Positions 1 to 5,839 of a stretch of 6,112 nucleotides of DNA are shown here, piece by piece. Each line of letters opens with the position of its first letter. Positions within the stretch are counted from its first letter, which is position 1. The position numbers were made by a program, and so were the translations under genes. The notes under the pieces were generated by a model. That model did no database searches. It was not told the origin of the DNA and was given only the letters and a program-made list of their open reading frames with translations. Origin of the DNA: an uncultured Eubacteriales bacterium. Lineage in GTDB: Bacteria > Bacillota > Clostridia > Oscillospirales > Oscillospiraceae. Location of the stretch: positions 1-6,112 of the forward strand of contig CATJWA010000339.1 of assembly GCA_949744025.1 (NCBI GenBank). Reading direction: 5' to 3'.

Positions 1-254
1 ACGCGGCTGCTGCGCCCCGACGCGCGGCTCATCACATCGTCCAGGCAGGATTTGAGCGGCTGAGCCATCATCACGCAGCCCCATCCGCCGCCGTAGGGAT
101 AGTCGTCCACCTGCCGCTGGCGGTTTTCGGTGTAGTCACGTATCTGCACGCAGTTTATCTCTATGATTCCCTTTTTCGCTGCGCGGCCGAGTATGCTCTC
201 GTGCAGCACCGCGTTCATGGTGTCGGGGAAAAGGGTCAATATATCTATTTTCAT
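1..254 (-). CDS. trmD: tRNA (guanine-37-N1)-methyltransferase TrmD, N-terminal part (cut by window edge)
   Basis: TrmD uses S-adenosylmethionine to methylate N1 of G37, next to the anticodon, in tRNAs reading CNN and some other codons; this prevents +1 frameshifting. Only the first 84 residues are present; the gene runs off the left edge. Reading from the ATG at 254, the protein begins MKIDILTLFP, followed by ESILGRA (about 19-25), the RDYT segment (39-42) and VDDYPYGGG (49-57), all hallmarks of the SPOUT-fold TrmD N-terminus. After GGG comes W58-G-C, where other TrmD proteins usually carry A or P, then G. The start lies one base after the rimM stop (TAG-C-ATG), so translation is probably coupled to rimM and both share its promoter. 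I see no separate ribosome binding site beyond the purine-rich end of rimM. Identity is very likely; activity cannot be judged because the SAM-binding knot lies outside the window. Confidence 0.95.
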   Translation of the reverse strand, partial: MKIDILTLFPDTMNAVLHESILGRAAKKGIIEINCVQIRDYTENRQRQVDDYPYGGGWGCVMMAQPLKSCLDDVMSRASGRSSR

Positions 255-255
255 G

Positions 256-744
256 CTACATTCCCTCTATCAAATGCACCGTCACAAGGCCGCTTTCCGC
301 GTCGAGCGACAGGATGAACTCAGGTACGTCGGGTATGAGTATTTCGCGCCTGCCGCGCACGACAAAGATATTGTTCGCCGGACGCTCCCAGACGTCTGCG
401 AGCACGCCGAGCTCCTCTCCAGTGTCGGAAACGACCCGCGCGCCAATTATGTCAGCGACAAATACCTGTCCGGCAGGCAGGCGCACGTCGCTGCGGTCGA
501 TACAGACAATTTTTCCCTTGAGTGCCATGGCCGCATTGATATTCTCCACGCCGTCCAGCGAGGCAATAACAAAGTTTCCGTGCACTCTCGCTGAGCGCAG
601 GTCCACGGCCTGACCGTCGATGTACACGGTGTCAAAGCCGCACAGAAATTCCGGCGTGTCCGCCCAGGCCTCAATCTTAACCTCCCCGCGCACACCGTGC
701 GTGTTGACGATTTTCCCCGCCTCGAGGTATTTAGCCTTTTCCAT
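256..744 (-). CDS. rimM: ribosome maturation factor RimM
   Basis: RimM is a cytoplasmic assembly factor that binds ribosomal protein S19 and helps mature the head of the 30S subunit, including 16S rRNA processing. The 162-residue product has the usual family length and both domains. The N-terminal RimM barrel (about 6-83) contains the signature GKIVNTHGVRGEVKI (10-24) and the DGVENINAAMALKGK stretch (64-78). The C-terminal PRC-barrel (about 92-160) contains VFVADIIGARV (94-104), ANNIFVV (123-129) and ILIPDVPEFI (135-144). The ATG at 744 is preceded by GGAGG (750-754 on the minus strand) with 5-base spacing, which fixes the start. It heads a two-gene operon with trmD, an arrangement conserved across bacteria. 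A good sigma-A promoter lies just upstream (773-801). rpsP and khpA, often upstream in this cluster, are absent here. Confidence 0.96.
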   Translation of the reverse strand: MEKAKYLEAGKIVNTHGVRGEVKIEAWADTPEFLCGFDTVYIDGQAVDLRSARVHGNFVIASLDGVENINAAMALKGKIVCIDRSDVRLPAGQVFVADIIGARVVSDTGEELGVLADVWERPANNIFVVRGRREILIPDVPEFILSLDAESGLVTVHLIEGM

Positions 745-772
745 TTAATCCTCCAAAGAAAAATATAGCAGT

Positions 773-801
773 ATCATACACCAAACCCCGAAATCTGTAA
801 A
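773..801 (-). promoter_or_regulatory. sigma-A type promoter of rimM-trmD
   Basis: On the minus strand, TTTACA (796-801; five of six matches to the -35 consensus) is followed after exactly 17 bases by TATGAT (773-778; five of six to the -10 consensus). Initiation would fall near 766-769, giving a leader of about 22-25 bases that contains the rimM GGAGG. This explains how rimM-trmD is expressed although two terminators separate it from groEL. Inferred from sequence only. Confidence 0.75.
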
Positions 802-821
802 CCCGCAACCAACTCAATTTC

Positions 822-964
822 GCGGGCGAAGCCCCGCTAAGAATGAAAATAATTTTCCGAGGACATGCGCCTCGGAAAAATTCCTTTCTCGGAGAGAGTG
901 TGCGAGTGCAGCGGGTGCACAAAACGCATCGCAGTCAGCCATAGCTTCGGCCTGCGACCGAAGC
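822..964. other. gene-free spacer with a cluster of hairpins, possible small RNA or interspersed repeat
   Basis: Positions 745-1089 carry no credible gene. Besides the rimM promoter and the groEL terminators, this part holds at least four inverted repeats in about 140 bases: GCGGG/CCCGC (822-826 and 833-837), a 10-bp stem at 853-879, GTGCA/TGCAC (906-910 and 916-920), and GCTTCGG/CCGAAGC (944-950 and 958-964). In addition TCGCAG (929-934) is complementary to CTGCGA (952-957), which sits in the loop and would form an H-type pseudoknot with the last stem. The stretch is GC-richer than the adjacent promoter region. I recognise no RNA family. It might be a small RNA, an intergenic repeat unit, or a decayed element; a 63-codon frame through it starts with TTG, has no ribosome binding site and covers the rimM promoter, so it is not a gene. 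Confidence 0.4.
853..879 (-). terminator. hairpin, possible minus-strand terminator
   Basis: A perfect 10-bp stem, TTTTCCGAGG (853-862) with CCTCGGAAAA (870-879), closes a 7-base loop. On the minus strand the stem is followed by the T-rich TTATTTTCATTCTT; on the plus strand no T-run follows. It lies upstream of the rimM promoter, so it would end any transcript crossing the groEL-rimM spacer, or form the 3' end of a small RNA from 987 downward. No upstream promoter for such an RNA is obvious. Confidence 0.4.
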
Positions 965-987
965 GGGGCGTCTCCTACTTCTGCTCA

Positions 988-1041
988 TTGAATTAAAAAT
1001 CCGCGGAGTACGTAAACAGACTCCGCGGATTTTTAATTCAA
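988..1041. terminator. 22-bp perfect inverted repeat, bidirectional-looking terminator
   Basis: Arms 988-1009 and 1020-1041 are exact reverse complements (22 bp) around a 10-base loop (1010-1019). The stem has a GC-rich core (CCGCGG) and an A/T outer part, so a run of T follows the GC core in both directions. It is the second hairpin downstream of groEL and probably a backup terminator on the minus strand. No gene on the plus strand ends nearby, so the symmetry has no obvious use in that direction. Confidence 0.75.
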
Positions 1042-1047
1042 ATTCTC

Positions 1048-1083
1048 AAATAAGAAAGCGGGCATCCGCCCGCCTTCTTATTT
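1048..1083 (-). terminator. rho-independent terminator of groES-groEL
   Basis: Just past the groEL stop, the minus-strand RNA folds into a stem of arms 1068-1083 and 1048-1063 with a 4-base loop. All 16 positions pair on the minus strand, one as a G-U wobble; the same site is an A-C mismatch on the plus strand, so the structure is built for minus-strand RNA. The distal arm ends in T-rich TTTCTTATTT. Position and orientation make it the end of the chaperonin operon. Confidence 0.85.
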
Positions 1084-1089
1084 TGATTT

Positions 1090-2718
1090 TTAGTACATTC
1101 CGCCCATTCCCGGGTTGCCGGCGGGCATCTCGGGCTTCTCCTCGGGCAGGTCGGCCACGAGGGACTCGGTGGTCAGAACGCCTGCGGAGATGGAAGAAGC
1201 GTTCTCCAGCGCGCTGCGGCAGACCTTGGTCGGGTCAACGATGCCTGCCTCGAACATGTCGCAGTACTCCTCGGTTGCGGCGTTGAAGCCGAAGCTGGCG
1301 GAGTCAGCGGCTTTGACCTTCTCGAGCACAACAGCGCCCTCAAGTCCGGCGTTGGTCACTATCTGACGGATTGGAGCCTCGAGGGCCTTGGCAACGATGG
1401 ACGCACCGGTCTTCTCGTCTCCGGTGAGTGTGCCGGCAGTCTTGGCTGCTGCCTTGGACGCGAGAACATAGGCGCTGCCGCCGCCGGCGACGATGCCTTC
1501 CTCAACGGCCGCGCGCGTGGCGTTGAGAGCATCCTCAATGCGCATCTTCTTTTCCTTCATCTCAACCTCGGTGGCCGCGCCTACCTTGATAACTGCCACG
1601 CCGCCGCCGAGCTTGCCCAAACGCTCCTTGAGCTTCTCAGTGTCGTAATCGGACTTGCTCTGCTCTATCTGGTGCTCAATGGCGGACACGCGGTCGGCAA
1701 TCTCGGCCTTGTCGCCGGCGCCATCGATGATGATGGTGTCGTCCTTGGTCACCTTGACCTGGTGAGCGCGGCCGCAGACCTCGATGCCGGCATCCTTGAG
1801 CTCCATGCCCAGCTCGGAGGACACGACGGTGCCGCCGGTGAGAATGGCAATGTCCTGAAGCATCTCCTTGCGCCTGTCGCCGAAGCCGGGGGCCTTGACG
1901 CACACGCAGGTAAACACGCCGCGCAGCTTGTTCAGTACGATAGTCGCCAGCGCGTCACCCTCAACGTCCTCGGCGATTATCAGAAGCTTCGCACCCTGCT
2001 GGGCAATCTTCTCAAGCAGGGGTATCAGGTCCTGAATGGTGCTTATCTTCTTATCGTAAAGCAGGATGAAAGCATCGTCGAGCACTGCCTCCATCTTGTC
2101 GGTGTCGGTCACCATGTAGGGGGAGAGGTAGCCGCGGTCAAACTGCATACCTTCAACGACCTCGGAATAGGTATCGGCAGTGTTGGAATCCTCAACGGTG
2201 ATAACTCCGCTGCGGCCGACCTTCTCCATGGCGTCGGCAATGAGCTTGCCTATGACCTCATCGCCGGATGAGACCGTGCCGACGCGGGCGATATCGTTGC
2301 TGCCGGAAACAGGCTGGGAGTTGGCCTTAATGGCCTCTACGGCGGCCTCGGTGGCCTTCTGGATGCCGCGGCGCATGACCATCGGGTTGGCGCCGGCGGC
2401 TAAGTTCTTGATGCCCTCGCCTATCATGGCCTGAGCCAGCACGGTGGCGGTGGTGGTGCCGTCGCCGGCAACGTCGTTGGTCTTGGTGGACACCTCGCGG
2501 ATAAGCTGCGCGCCCATGTTCTCAAACTCGTCCTTGAGCTCAATCTCCTTGGCTATGGTCACGCCGTCGTTGGTTATCAGCGGAGCGCCGAACTTCTTGC
2601 CCAGCACCACGTTGCGGCCCTTGGGACCGATGGTTATTTTAACGGTGTCCGCGAGCTGGTCAACGCCGCTCTGAAGGGCTCTGCGGGCATCCTCACCGAA
2701 GATAATCTGTTTTGCCAT
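1090..2718 (-). CDS. groL: 60 kDa chaperonin GroEL
   Basis: GroEL forms a double-ring ATP-dependent folding chamber capped by GroES in the cytoplasm. The 542-residue product is full length. Visible motifs: TIGPKGRNV (29-37) and GDGTTT (85-90), whose D86 matches the catalytic Asp87 region of E. coli GroEL; the apical segment with KAPGFGDRRKEML (275-287); GGGVAVIKVGA (371-381); the ED pair at 395-396 matching the Asp398 region needed for ATP hydrolysis; AGGG (411-414); and NAGLEG (456-461). The C-terminus is a short glycine/methionine tail (NPGMGGMY) rather than long GGM repeats. The ATG at 2718 has GGAGG 9 bases upstream (2728-2732). It follows groES by 26 bases, shares its CIRCE-controlled promoter, and ends before two hairpin terminators. 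Five cysteines (271, 273, 315, 486, 500) are present; I attach no function to them. Identity is certain. Confidence 0.99.
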   Translation of the reverse strand: MAKQIIFGEDARRALQSGVDQLADTVKITIGPKGRNVVLGKKFGAPLITNDGVTIAKEIELKDEFENMGAQLIREVSTKTNDVAGDGTTTATVLAQAMIGEGIKNLAAGANPMVMRRGIQKATEAAVEAIKANSQPVSGSNDIARVGTVSSGDEVIGKLIADAMEKVGRSGVITVEDSNTADTYSEVVEGMQFDRGYLSPYMVTDTDKMEAVLDDAFILLYDKKISTIQDLIPLLEKIAQQGAKLLIIAEDVEGDALATIVLNKLRGVFTCVCVKAPGFGDRRKEMLQDIAILTGGTVVSSELGMELKDAGIEVCGRAHQVKVTKDDTIIIDGAGDKAEIADRVSAIEHQIEQSKSDYDTEKLKERLGKLGGGVAVIKVGAATEVEMKEKKMRIEDALNATRAAVEEGIVAGGGSAYVLASKAAAKTAGTLTGDEKTGASIVAKALEAPIRQIVTNAGLEGAVVLEKVKAADSASFGFNAATEEYCDMFEAGIVDPTKVCRSALENASSISAGVLTTESLVADLPEEKPEMPAGNPGMGGMY

Positions 2719-2744
2719 TTTTTATTTCCTCCAATTAAATCAGC

Positions 2745-3029
2745 TTATTCTACAACGGCCAGTATATCGGACTGGCGGACTATGACAAACTCGTCCCCGT
2801 CAATCTTGACGTTGGTGCCGGCATACTTGTTGACTATGACCTTGTCGCCGCCCTTGACCTCCATGACGACCTCCTTGCCGTCAACAACGCCGCCGGGACC
2901 GGCAACCAGAACCTCATACACCTCGGGCTTCTCCTGCGCGGAGCTGGCCAGGATGATGCCGCCGCGGGTTTTCTCCTCGGGCTTGTTCTGCTTGAGCACT
3001 ACTCTGTCTGCCAATGGTTTGAGCTTCAT
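2745..3029 (-). CDS. groES: 10 kDa co-chaperonin GroES
   Basis: GroES is the heptameric lid of the GroEL chamber; it binds the apical domains through a mobile loop when ATP is bound. The 94-residue product has normal family length. It opens KLKPLADRVVLK (2-13), the standard strand, followed by the mobile loop (about 16-33) with the GGIIL hydrophobic contact motif (23-27), then VLVAGPGG (41-48), GDKVIVNKYAGT (61-72) and the C-terminal ILAVVE. The ATG at 3029 is preceded by AGGAGG (3037-3042 on the minus strand) with 7-base spacing. It is the first gene of the groES-groEL operon, with a leader of roughly 108 bases containing CIRCE at its 5' end. Heat-shock control by the HrcA repressor follows from that site. 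Identity is certain. Confidence 0.98.
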   Translation of the reverse strand: MKLKPLADRVVLKQNKPEEKTRGGIILASSAQEKPEVYEVLVAGPGGVVDGKEVVMEVKGGDKVIVNKYAGTNVKIDGDEFVIVRQSDILAVVE

Positions 3030-3107
3030 GTTTTTGCCTCCTGTATGGTAATAAAATTTTTAACATATATTAACCGGAACCGCTCATGCGGCAGCCCCGC
3101 CAACCTG

Positions 3108-3134
3108 TTAGCACTCTAACCGGAGGAGTGCTAA
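3108..3134 (-). promoter_or_regulatory. CIRCE operator (HrcA binding site)
   Basis: TTAGCACTC (3108-3116), nine spacer bases, then GAGTGCTAA (3126-3134): an exact match to the CIRCE consensus with the standard N9 spacing. The flanking G/C pair extends each arm to 10 bases. It begins just downstream of the predicted groES start of transcription, where bound HrcA blocks transcription in the absence of heat stress. hrcA is not in this window, but the site implies the genome encodes it. Confidence 0.97.
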
Positions 3135-3144
3135 CCTACTTACT

Positions 3145-3173
3145 ATAATAGTCTAACTGTATATTTTTCGCAA
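3145..3173 (-). promoter_or_regulatory. sigma-A type promoter of groES-groEL
   Basis: On the minus strand TTGCGA (3168-3173) and TATTAT (3145-3150) are separated by exactly 17 bases. Transcription would start around 3137-3139, immediately before CIRCE, the classical arrangement for HrcA-repressed operons. Each element departs from consensus at one or two positions. Upstream (3198-3226) is AT-rich sequence, with a GGCATATGCC palindrome at 3188-3197 whose role, if any, is unknown. Confidence 0.75.
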
Positions 3174-3269
3174 GGCCGAAAACAAAGGGCATATGCCAAA
3201 ATAATCCGTTTTTTTGTAATTATTTTAATTTAATTTACCAATCAGCCGAAAAATCCTCGTTTTTCTCCG

Positions 3270-4205
3270 CTAAGCTTTAATTTTATCAACCTGAGAAGCA
3301 AAAAATGCCATTTGTGAAGGGAATATGAACGCCACGGCGCGCGGCTGTATGCTTATATCTATTCTTCTTGCATACATAGCTTCGCCGTCCACGTTTATTA
3401 CAATCTCCTTTTCGCTCTCAATCTCCATATGCCGGGCTCTGACATGCCTGATAAGCTGCGGATAGCTTGCGTATTTCCCCTTGGCATATTGCCCCACAAG
3501 CCGGATAAATTTTGCCCGCGAGACGCCGGGCACTATCAGAAAATCTATAAGTCCATCGTCGGGCCTGGCCTCCGGAACGGGGTTAAAGCCGCCGCCGTAA
3601 AAGCGCCCATTGCAGGCGCAGGCCAGAGTCAGGTCGCCATCGTAGACCGTCCCGCCGCAGGAGATGCGCACATGCTGCTTTATGCCCTTAATGACGTTGA
3701 CAAGCGTGGAGACGACATATCCCGTGGCTCCGCCTATCAGCGGCAGAGAGCTGTATTTGTGTACGTCGGTGCCTATACGCGCGTCGATGCCGACCGAGCA
3801 GATGTTCAGGCAGGGACGTCCGTTGCAGCGTATAAGGTCTATGGGGCGAATATCTCCGTCAACGAGCTCGCGCAGCTCAAAAAAGCGTCGGCTGTCGGGA
3901 CCGAACATCTTGATGAAGTCGTTGCCCGTACCCGTGGGAAAAACCGTGAGCTGGACGTTTTTCGCCTCGGCCGCGCCGCAGACGCATTCGTTGAGCGTGC
4001 CGTCGCCCCCGCAGGCGTAAACCCGCAGCCGCTCGCCCGGCCGTGCACGGCGCACTATCTCGTCTCTTGCATCCATGGGCGCCTTGGTGGTGTATATTTC
4101 ATATTCGTCCTGCCTGCCGGCAAAGCACTCCGCGGCCCTTTCACGGACAAACTCGGTTTTGTCGGTCCCTCCGGCTATGGGATTTACTATGAACAGATGC
4201 TTCAT
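3270..4205 (-). CDS. diacylglycerol kinase family lipid kinase (DgkB/YegS/BmrU type)
   Basis: Members of this family (DAGK catalytic fold, COG1597) phosphorylate diacylglycerol or related lipids with ATP at the inner membrane face; the substrate of this one cannot be read from sequence. The 311-residue product has normal length (about 300). Motifs, numbered from the ATG at 4205: LFIVNPIAGG (4-13), nucleotide-binding GGDGTLNE (66-73), PTGTGNDF (90-97), SVGIDA (137-142), a glycine-rich FYGGGFNPVPEARPDDG run ending near 218, and VDGE (272-275), whose Asp matches the general base of DgkB-like enzymes. An in-frame TTG at 4241 would add 12 residues, but the ATG at 4205 has GGAGG (4215-4219) at 9-base spacing and gives the family's usual N-terminus, so I chose it. 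It follows the methyltransferase by 32 bases in the same operon. No convincing terminator lies between its stop and the groES promoter. Confidence 0.9.
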   Translation of the reverse strand: MKHLFIVNPIAGGTDKTEFVRERAAECFAGRQDEYEIYTTKAPMDARDEIVRRARPGERLRVYACGGDGTLNECVCGAAEAKNVQLTVFPTGTGNDFIKMFGPDSRRFFELRELVDGDIRPIDLIRCNGRPCLNICSVGIDARIGTDVHKYSSLPLIGGATGYVVSTLVNVIKGIKQHVRISCGGTVYDGDLTLACACNGRFYGGGFNPVPEARPDDGLIDFLIVPGVSRAKFIRLVGQYAKGKYASYPQLIRHVRARHMEIESEKEIVINVDGEAMYARRIDISIQPRAVAFIFPSQMAFFASQVDKIKA

Positions 4206-4237
4206 ATATCTCAGCCTCCGGTTCATTTTTATGTGCT

Positions 4238-5347
4238 TCAAAAATACATGAAAAGGTCACACTTAATCATGCCGTTATACAGTTTCCGCTTCTTATCCGC
4301 GGTCTTGCCGAAGGTGCGTTCAAACTCTGTGTGGGAGGACAGCAGATACAGCTTCCAGTTCTCCGTGCGCCTCCAGGCCGCGCCAAAGGCGGCGTAAAGC
4401 TCCTCGGCCTGCGCCTTTTCCATTATCCGCTCGCCGTAGGGAGGGTTTGTCACGATTATGCCCCGCTCGGTGCGCCTGTCAAACCGCGTCGCGTCCGAAA
4501 CCTCGAAGCGCACTATGTCCTGCACGCCCGCCCGAGCGGCATTCTCTCGTGCCAGCTCAATCGCATGGGGGTCGATGTCCGAGGCAAAAATGCGGTATTC
4601 GCCATTAAACTCGCGGGAAGCTGCCTCCTCCCGCTCGCGTTCCCAAAGCTCGGGACCAAAACCGGGCCAGTCCATGGCCGTAAAGCGGCGCCGCAGGCCG
4701 GGCGCGCGGTTTTTGGCGATAAGCGCGGCCTCAATCGGTATGGTGCCGCTGCCGCAAAAGGGGTCGCAGAAGTCCTCCCGCCCGCGGTAGCGCGAGAGCG
4801 TCACCATCGCCGCGGCCATGGTTTCCTTGAGCGGCGCGGCGTTGTGCGCGGGACGGTAGCCGCGCTTGTGCAGTCCCGCGCCCGTGGAGTCTATGCACAG
4901 GCTGGCGCTGTCCTTCATTATCGAAAACTGCACCTGGTACAGCGGCCCCGTCTCGGGAAACCACTCAAGGCCGTACACGCTCTTGAGGCGTTCGGCAATC
5001 GCCTTTTTGATTATCTTCTGACAGTCGGACACGGAAAACAGCTTTGAGTTCAGGCTGTAGCCCTTGACGGGAAAGGCCCCGTCACGGGGGATAAGCATCT
5101 CCCAGGGCAGGGCCTTTGTCCCCTCAAACAGCTCGTCGAAGGTCAGCGCGTCAAAGCGGCCGAGCTCAATGAGCACGCGCTCGCCGCAGCGCAGGTTTAT
5201 GTTTGCCCGAGCCAGCGCCGCCGCGCCGCCGGAAAAGGCCACGCGGCCGTTGTCGCTTTTTACGTTTTCCATGCCCATACGCCTGAGCTCATCCGCGATG
5301 GGCTTTTCAAGCCCCAGCAGACAGGGCACGCACATATCATATGTCAT
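4238..5347 (-). CDS. THUMP-domain class I 23S rRNA (guanine-N2)-methyltransferase, RlmL/YpsC family
   Basis: This family (COG0116) methylates rRNA guanine at N2; E. coli RlmL modifies G2445 of 23S rRNA, and the short Firmicutes relatives such as B. subtilis YpsC resemble its N-terminal half. The 369-residue product fits the short form, lacking the RlmK half found fused in enterobacteria. Order: an N-terminal ferredoxin-like segment (CLLGLEKPIADELRRMG, about 9-25), a THUMP RNA-binding domain (about 45-155), RGYRP (162-166), then the Rossmann methyltransferase with DPFCGSGT (195-202, SAM binding), FASDIDPHAIELARENA (254-270) and catalytic NPPYGER (301-307). The ATG at 5347 has GAGG (5355-5358) 7 bases upstream. 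It is first in an operon with the lipid kinase. An extended -10 promoter lies about 35-45 bases upstream. The exact target base is inferred from family only. Confidence 0.92.
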   Translation of the reverse strand: MTYDMCVPCLLGLEKPIADELRRMGMENVKSDNGRVAFSGGAAALARANINLRCGERVLIELGRFDALTFDELFEGTKALPWEMLIPRDGAFPVKGYSLNSKLFSVSDCQKIIKKAIAERLKSVYGLEWFPETGPLYQVQFSIMKDSASLCIDSTGAGLHKRGYRPAHNAAPLKETMAAAMVTLSRYRGREDFCDPFCGSGTIPIEAALIAKNRAPGLRRRFTAMDWPGFGPELWEREREEAASREFNGEYRIFASDIDPHAIELARENAARAGVQDIVRFEVSDATRFDRRTERGIIVTNPPYGERIMEKAQAEELYAAFGAAWRRTENWKLYLLSSHTEFERTFGKTADKKRKLYNGMIKCDLFMYF

Positions 5348-5381
5348 TGCATTTCCTCAATCTTTCTTCCGATTCCCGGAC

Positions 5382-5390
5382 AGTATAGCA
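5382..5390 (-). promoter_or_regulatory. extended -10 promoter of the methyltransferase-lipid kinase operon
   Basis: On the minus strand TGCTATACT (5390 down to 5382) matches the extended -10 form TGnTATAAT with one change. No good -35 box sits 16-18 bases upstream (TGTTCT at 17), as is common for extended -10 promoters. Initiation near 5375 gives a leader of about 28 bases with the GAGG site. This promoter is back to back with that of ylxM, the two -10 boxes being about 75 bases apart. Confidence 0.55.
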
Positions 5391-5397
5391 TGTATAA

Positions 5398-5425
5398 CGG
5401 AAAAAGAACAGCTTTTTCCGCTGTT
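5398..5425. repeat. overlapping inverted repeats between divergent promoters
   Basis: CGGAAAAAG (5398-5406) pairs perfectly with CTTTTTCCG (5412-5420) around a 5-base loop. The overlapping AACAGC (5407-5412) pairs with GCTGTT (5420-5425), so the two stems exclude each other. They lie upstream of both promoters' -10 boxes, within the -35/spacer zone of the minus-strand promoter and 13 bases from the ylxM -35 box. A protein-binding site is possible; they are not in either predicted transcript. Confidence 0.5.
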
Positions 5426-5437
5426 AAAGAAAAATAC

Positions 5438-5466
5438 TTGACAGATAATAGATTGGGTATTATAAT
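5438..5466 (+). promoter_or_regulatory. consensus sigma-A promoter of ylxM(-ffh)
   Basis: TTGACA (5438-5443), 17 bases, TATAAT (5461-5466): an exact match to the sigma-A/sigma-70 consensus in both hexamers and spacing. Initiation near 5472-5473 leaves about 23 bases before the ylxM GTG, just enough for its GGGAGG. Strong, probably constitutive expression is the natural inference. Confidence 0.92.
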
Positions 5467-5495
5467 TCAAAGGCTTGTGTTGGGAGGTGGCTGCC

Positions 5496-5828
5496 GTGAC
5501 GGACGAGACGCTTATGCGAACAATGCTGTTCGATTTTTACGGCGAGCTGCTGACCGGCAAGCAGAGGGAATATTACGACCTGCATTATAATGAGGACCTG
5601 TCGCTGTACGAGATAGCCGAGCAGAACGGCGTCTCGCGCCAGGCGGTGTGGGACATAATCCGCCGGGCCGAGGCGGCCATGACGGAGCTGGAGGAGAAAA
5701 CCGGCTTTGTCAAGCGCGCCGCGCGAAGGCGCGAAACGGCGGAGAAGATAGCCGCCGAGGCCGGAAAGCTCCCCGACAGCCCGGAAAAGCGCCGGATAAT
5801 CGAGCTGCTGGACGCGCTTGAGGACTGA
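5496..5828 (+). CDS. ylxM: YlxM family helix-turn-helix protein, SRP-associated
   Basis: YlxM proteins are small helix-turn-helix proteins of Firmicutes and Mollicutes encoded beside ffh or ftsY; in streptococci the homologue has been linked to signal recognition particle function. The 110-residue product has normal family length. Residues about 19-59 form the domain resembling sigma-70 region 4 (LTGKQREYYDLHY, then LSLYEIAEQNGVSRQAVWDII), followed by a charged helical tail (60-110) rich in E, K and R. I chose the GTG at 5496 because GGGAGG (5482-5487) lies 8 bases upstream and the product then starts MTDETLM, as in relatives. An in-frame TTG at 5475 would sit practically at the transcription start, with no room for a ribosome binding site. 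It is followed after 195 bases by ffh, an unusually long gap for this pair, with structured sequence between. Confidence 0.92.
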   Translation: MTDETLMRTMLFDFYGELLTGKQREYYDLHYNEDLSLYEIAEQNGVSRQAVWDIIRRAEAAMTELEEKTGFVKRAARRRETAEKIAAEAGKLPDSPEKRRIIELLDALED

Positions 5829-5839
5829 ATAATACTGTT

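Noticed and set aside
779..812. G-runs on the minus strand as a G-quadruplex
   Set aside because: Only GG, GGG, GGGG and GG runs with a 12-base loop; too weak, and the G-runs are explained as the spacer and flank of the rimM promoter.
731..922. 63-codon minus-strand frame overlapping the rimM start
   Set aside because: It would start with TTG, lacks a ribosome binding site, and runs across hairpins, the rimM promoter and the rimM GGAGG site.
1672..2271. 199-codon open frame on the plus strand inside groEL
   Set aside because: Antisense shadow of groEL; composition (H, L, G, V rich) is typical of a reversed chaperonin reading frame.
3188..3197. GGCATATGCC palindrome upstream of the groES promoter as an operator
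   Set aside because: A single 10-base palindrome in isolation is weak evidence, and no second copy or known regulator site matches.
4206..4241. Longer lipid kinase starting at TTG 4241, overlapping the methyltransferase stop
   Set aside because: The ATG at 4205 has a well-spaced GGAGG and gives the family's usual N-terminus; the TTG has neither.
3429..4397. 322-codon open frame on the plus strand
   Set aside because: It lies antisense to the lipid kinase and the end of the methyltransferase, resembles no family I know, and has no ribosome binding site. Long antisense frames are expected in GC-rich codon-biased genes.
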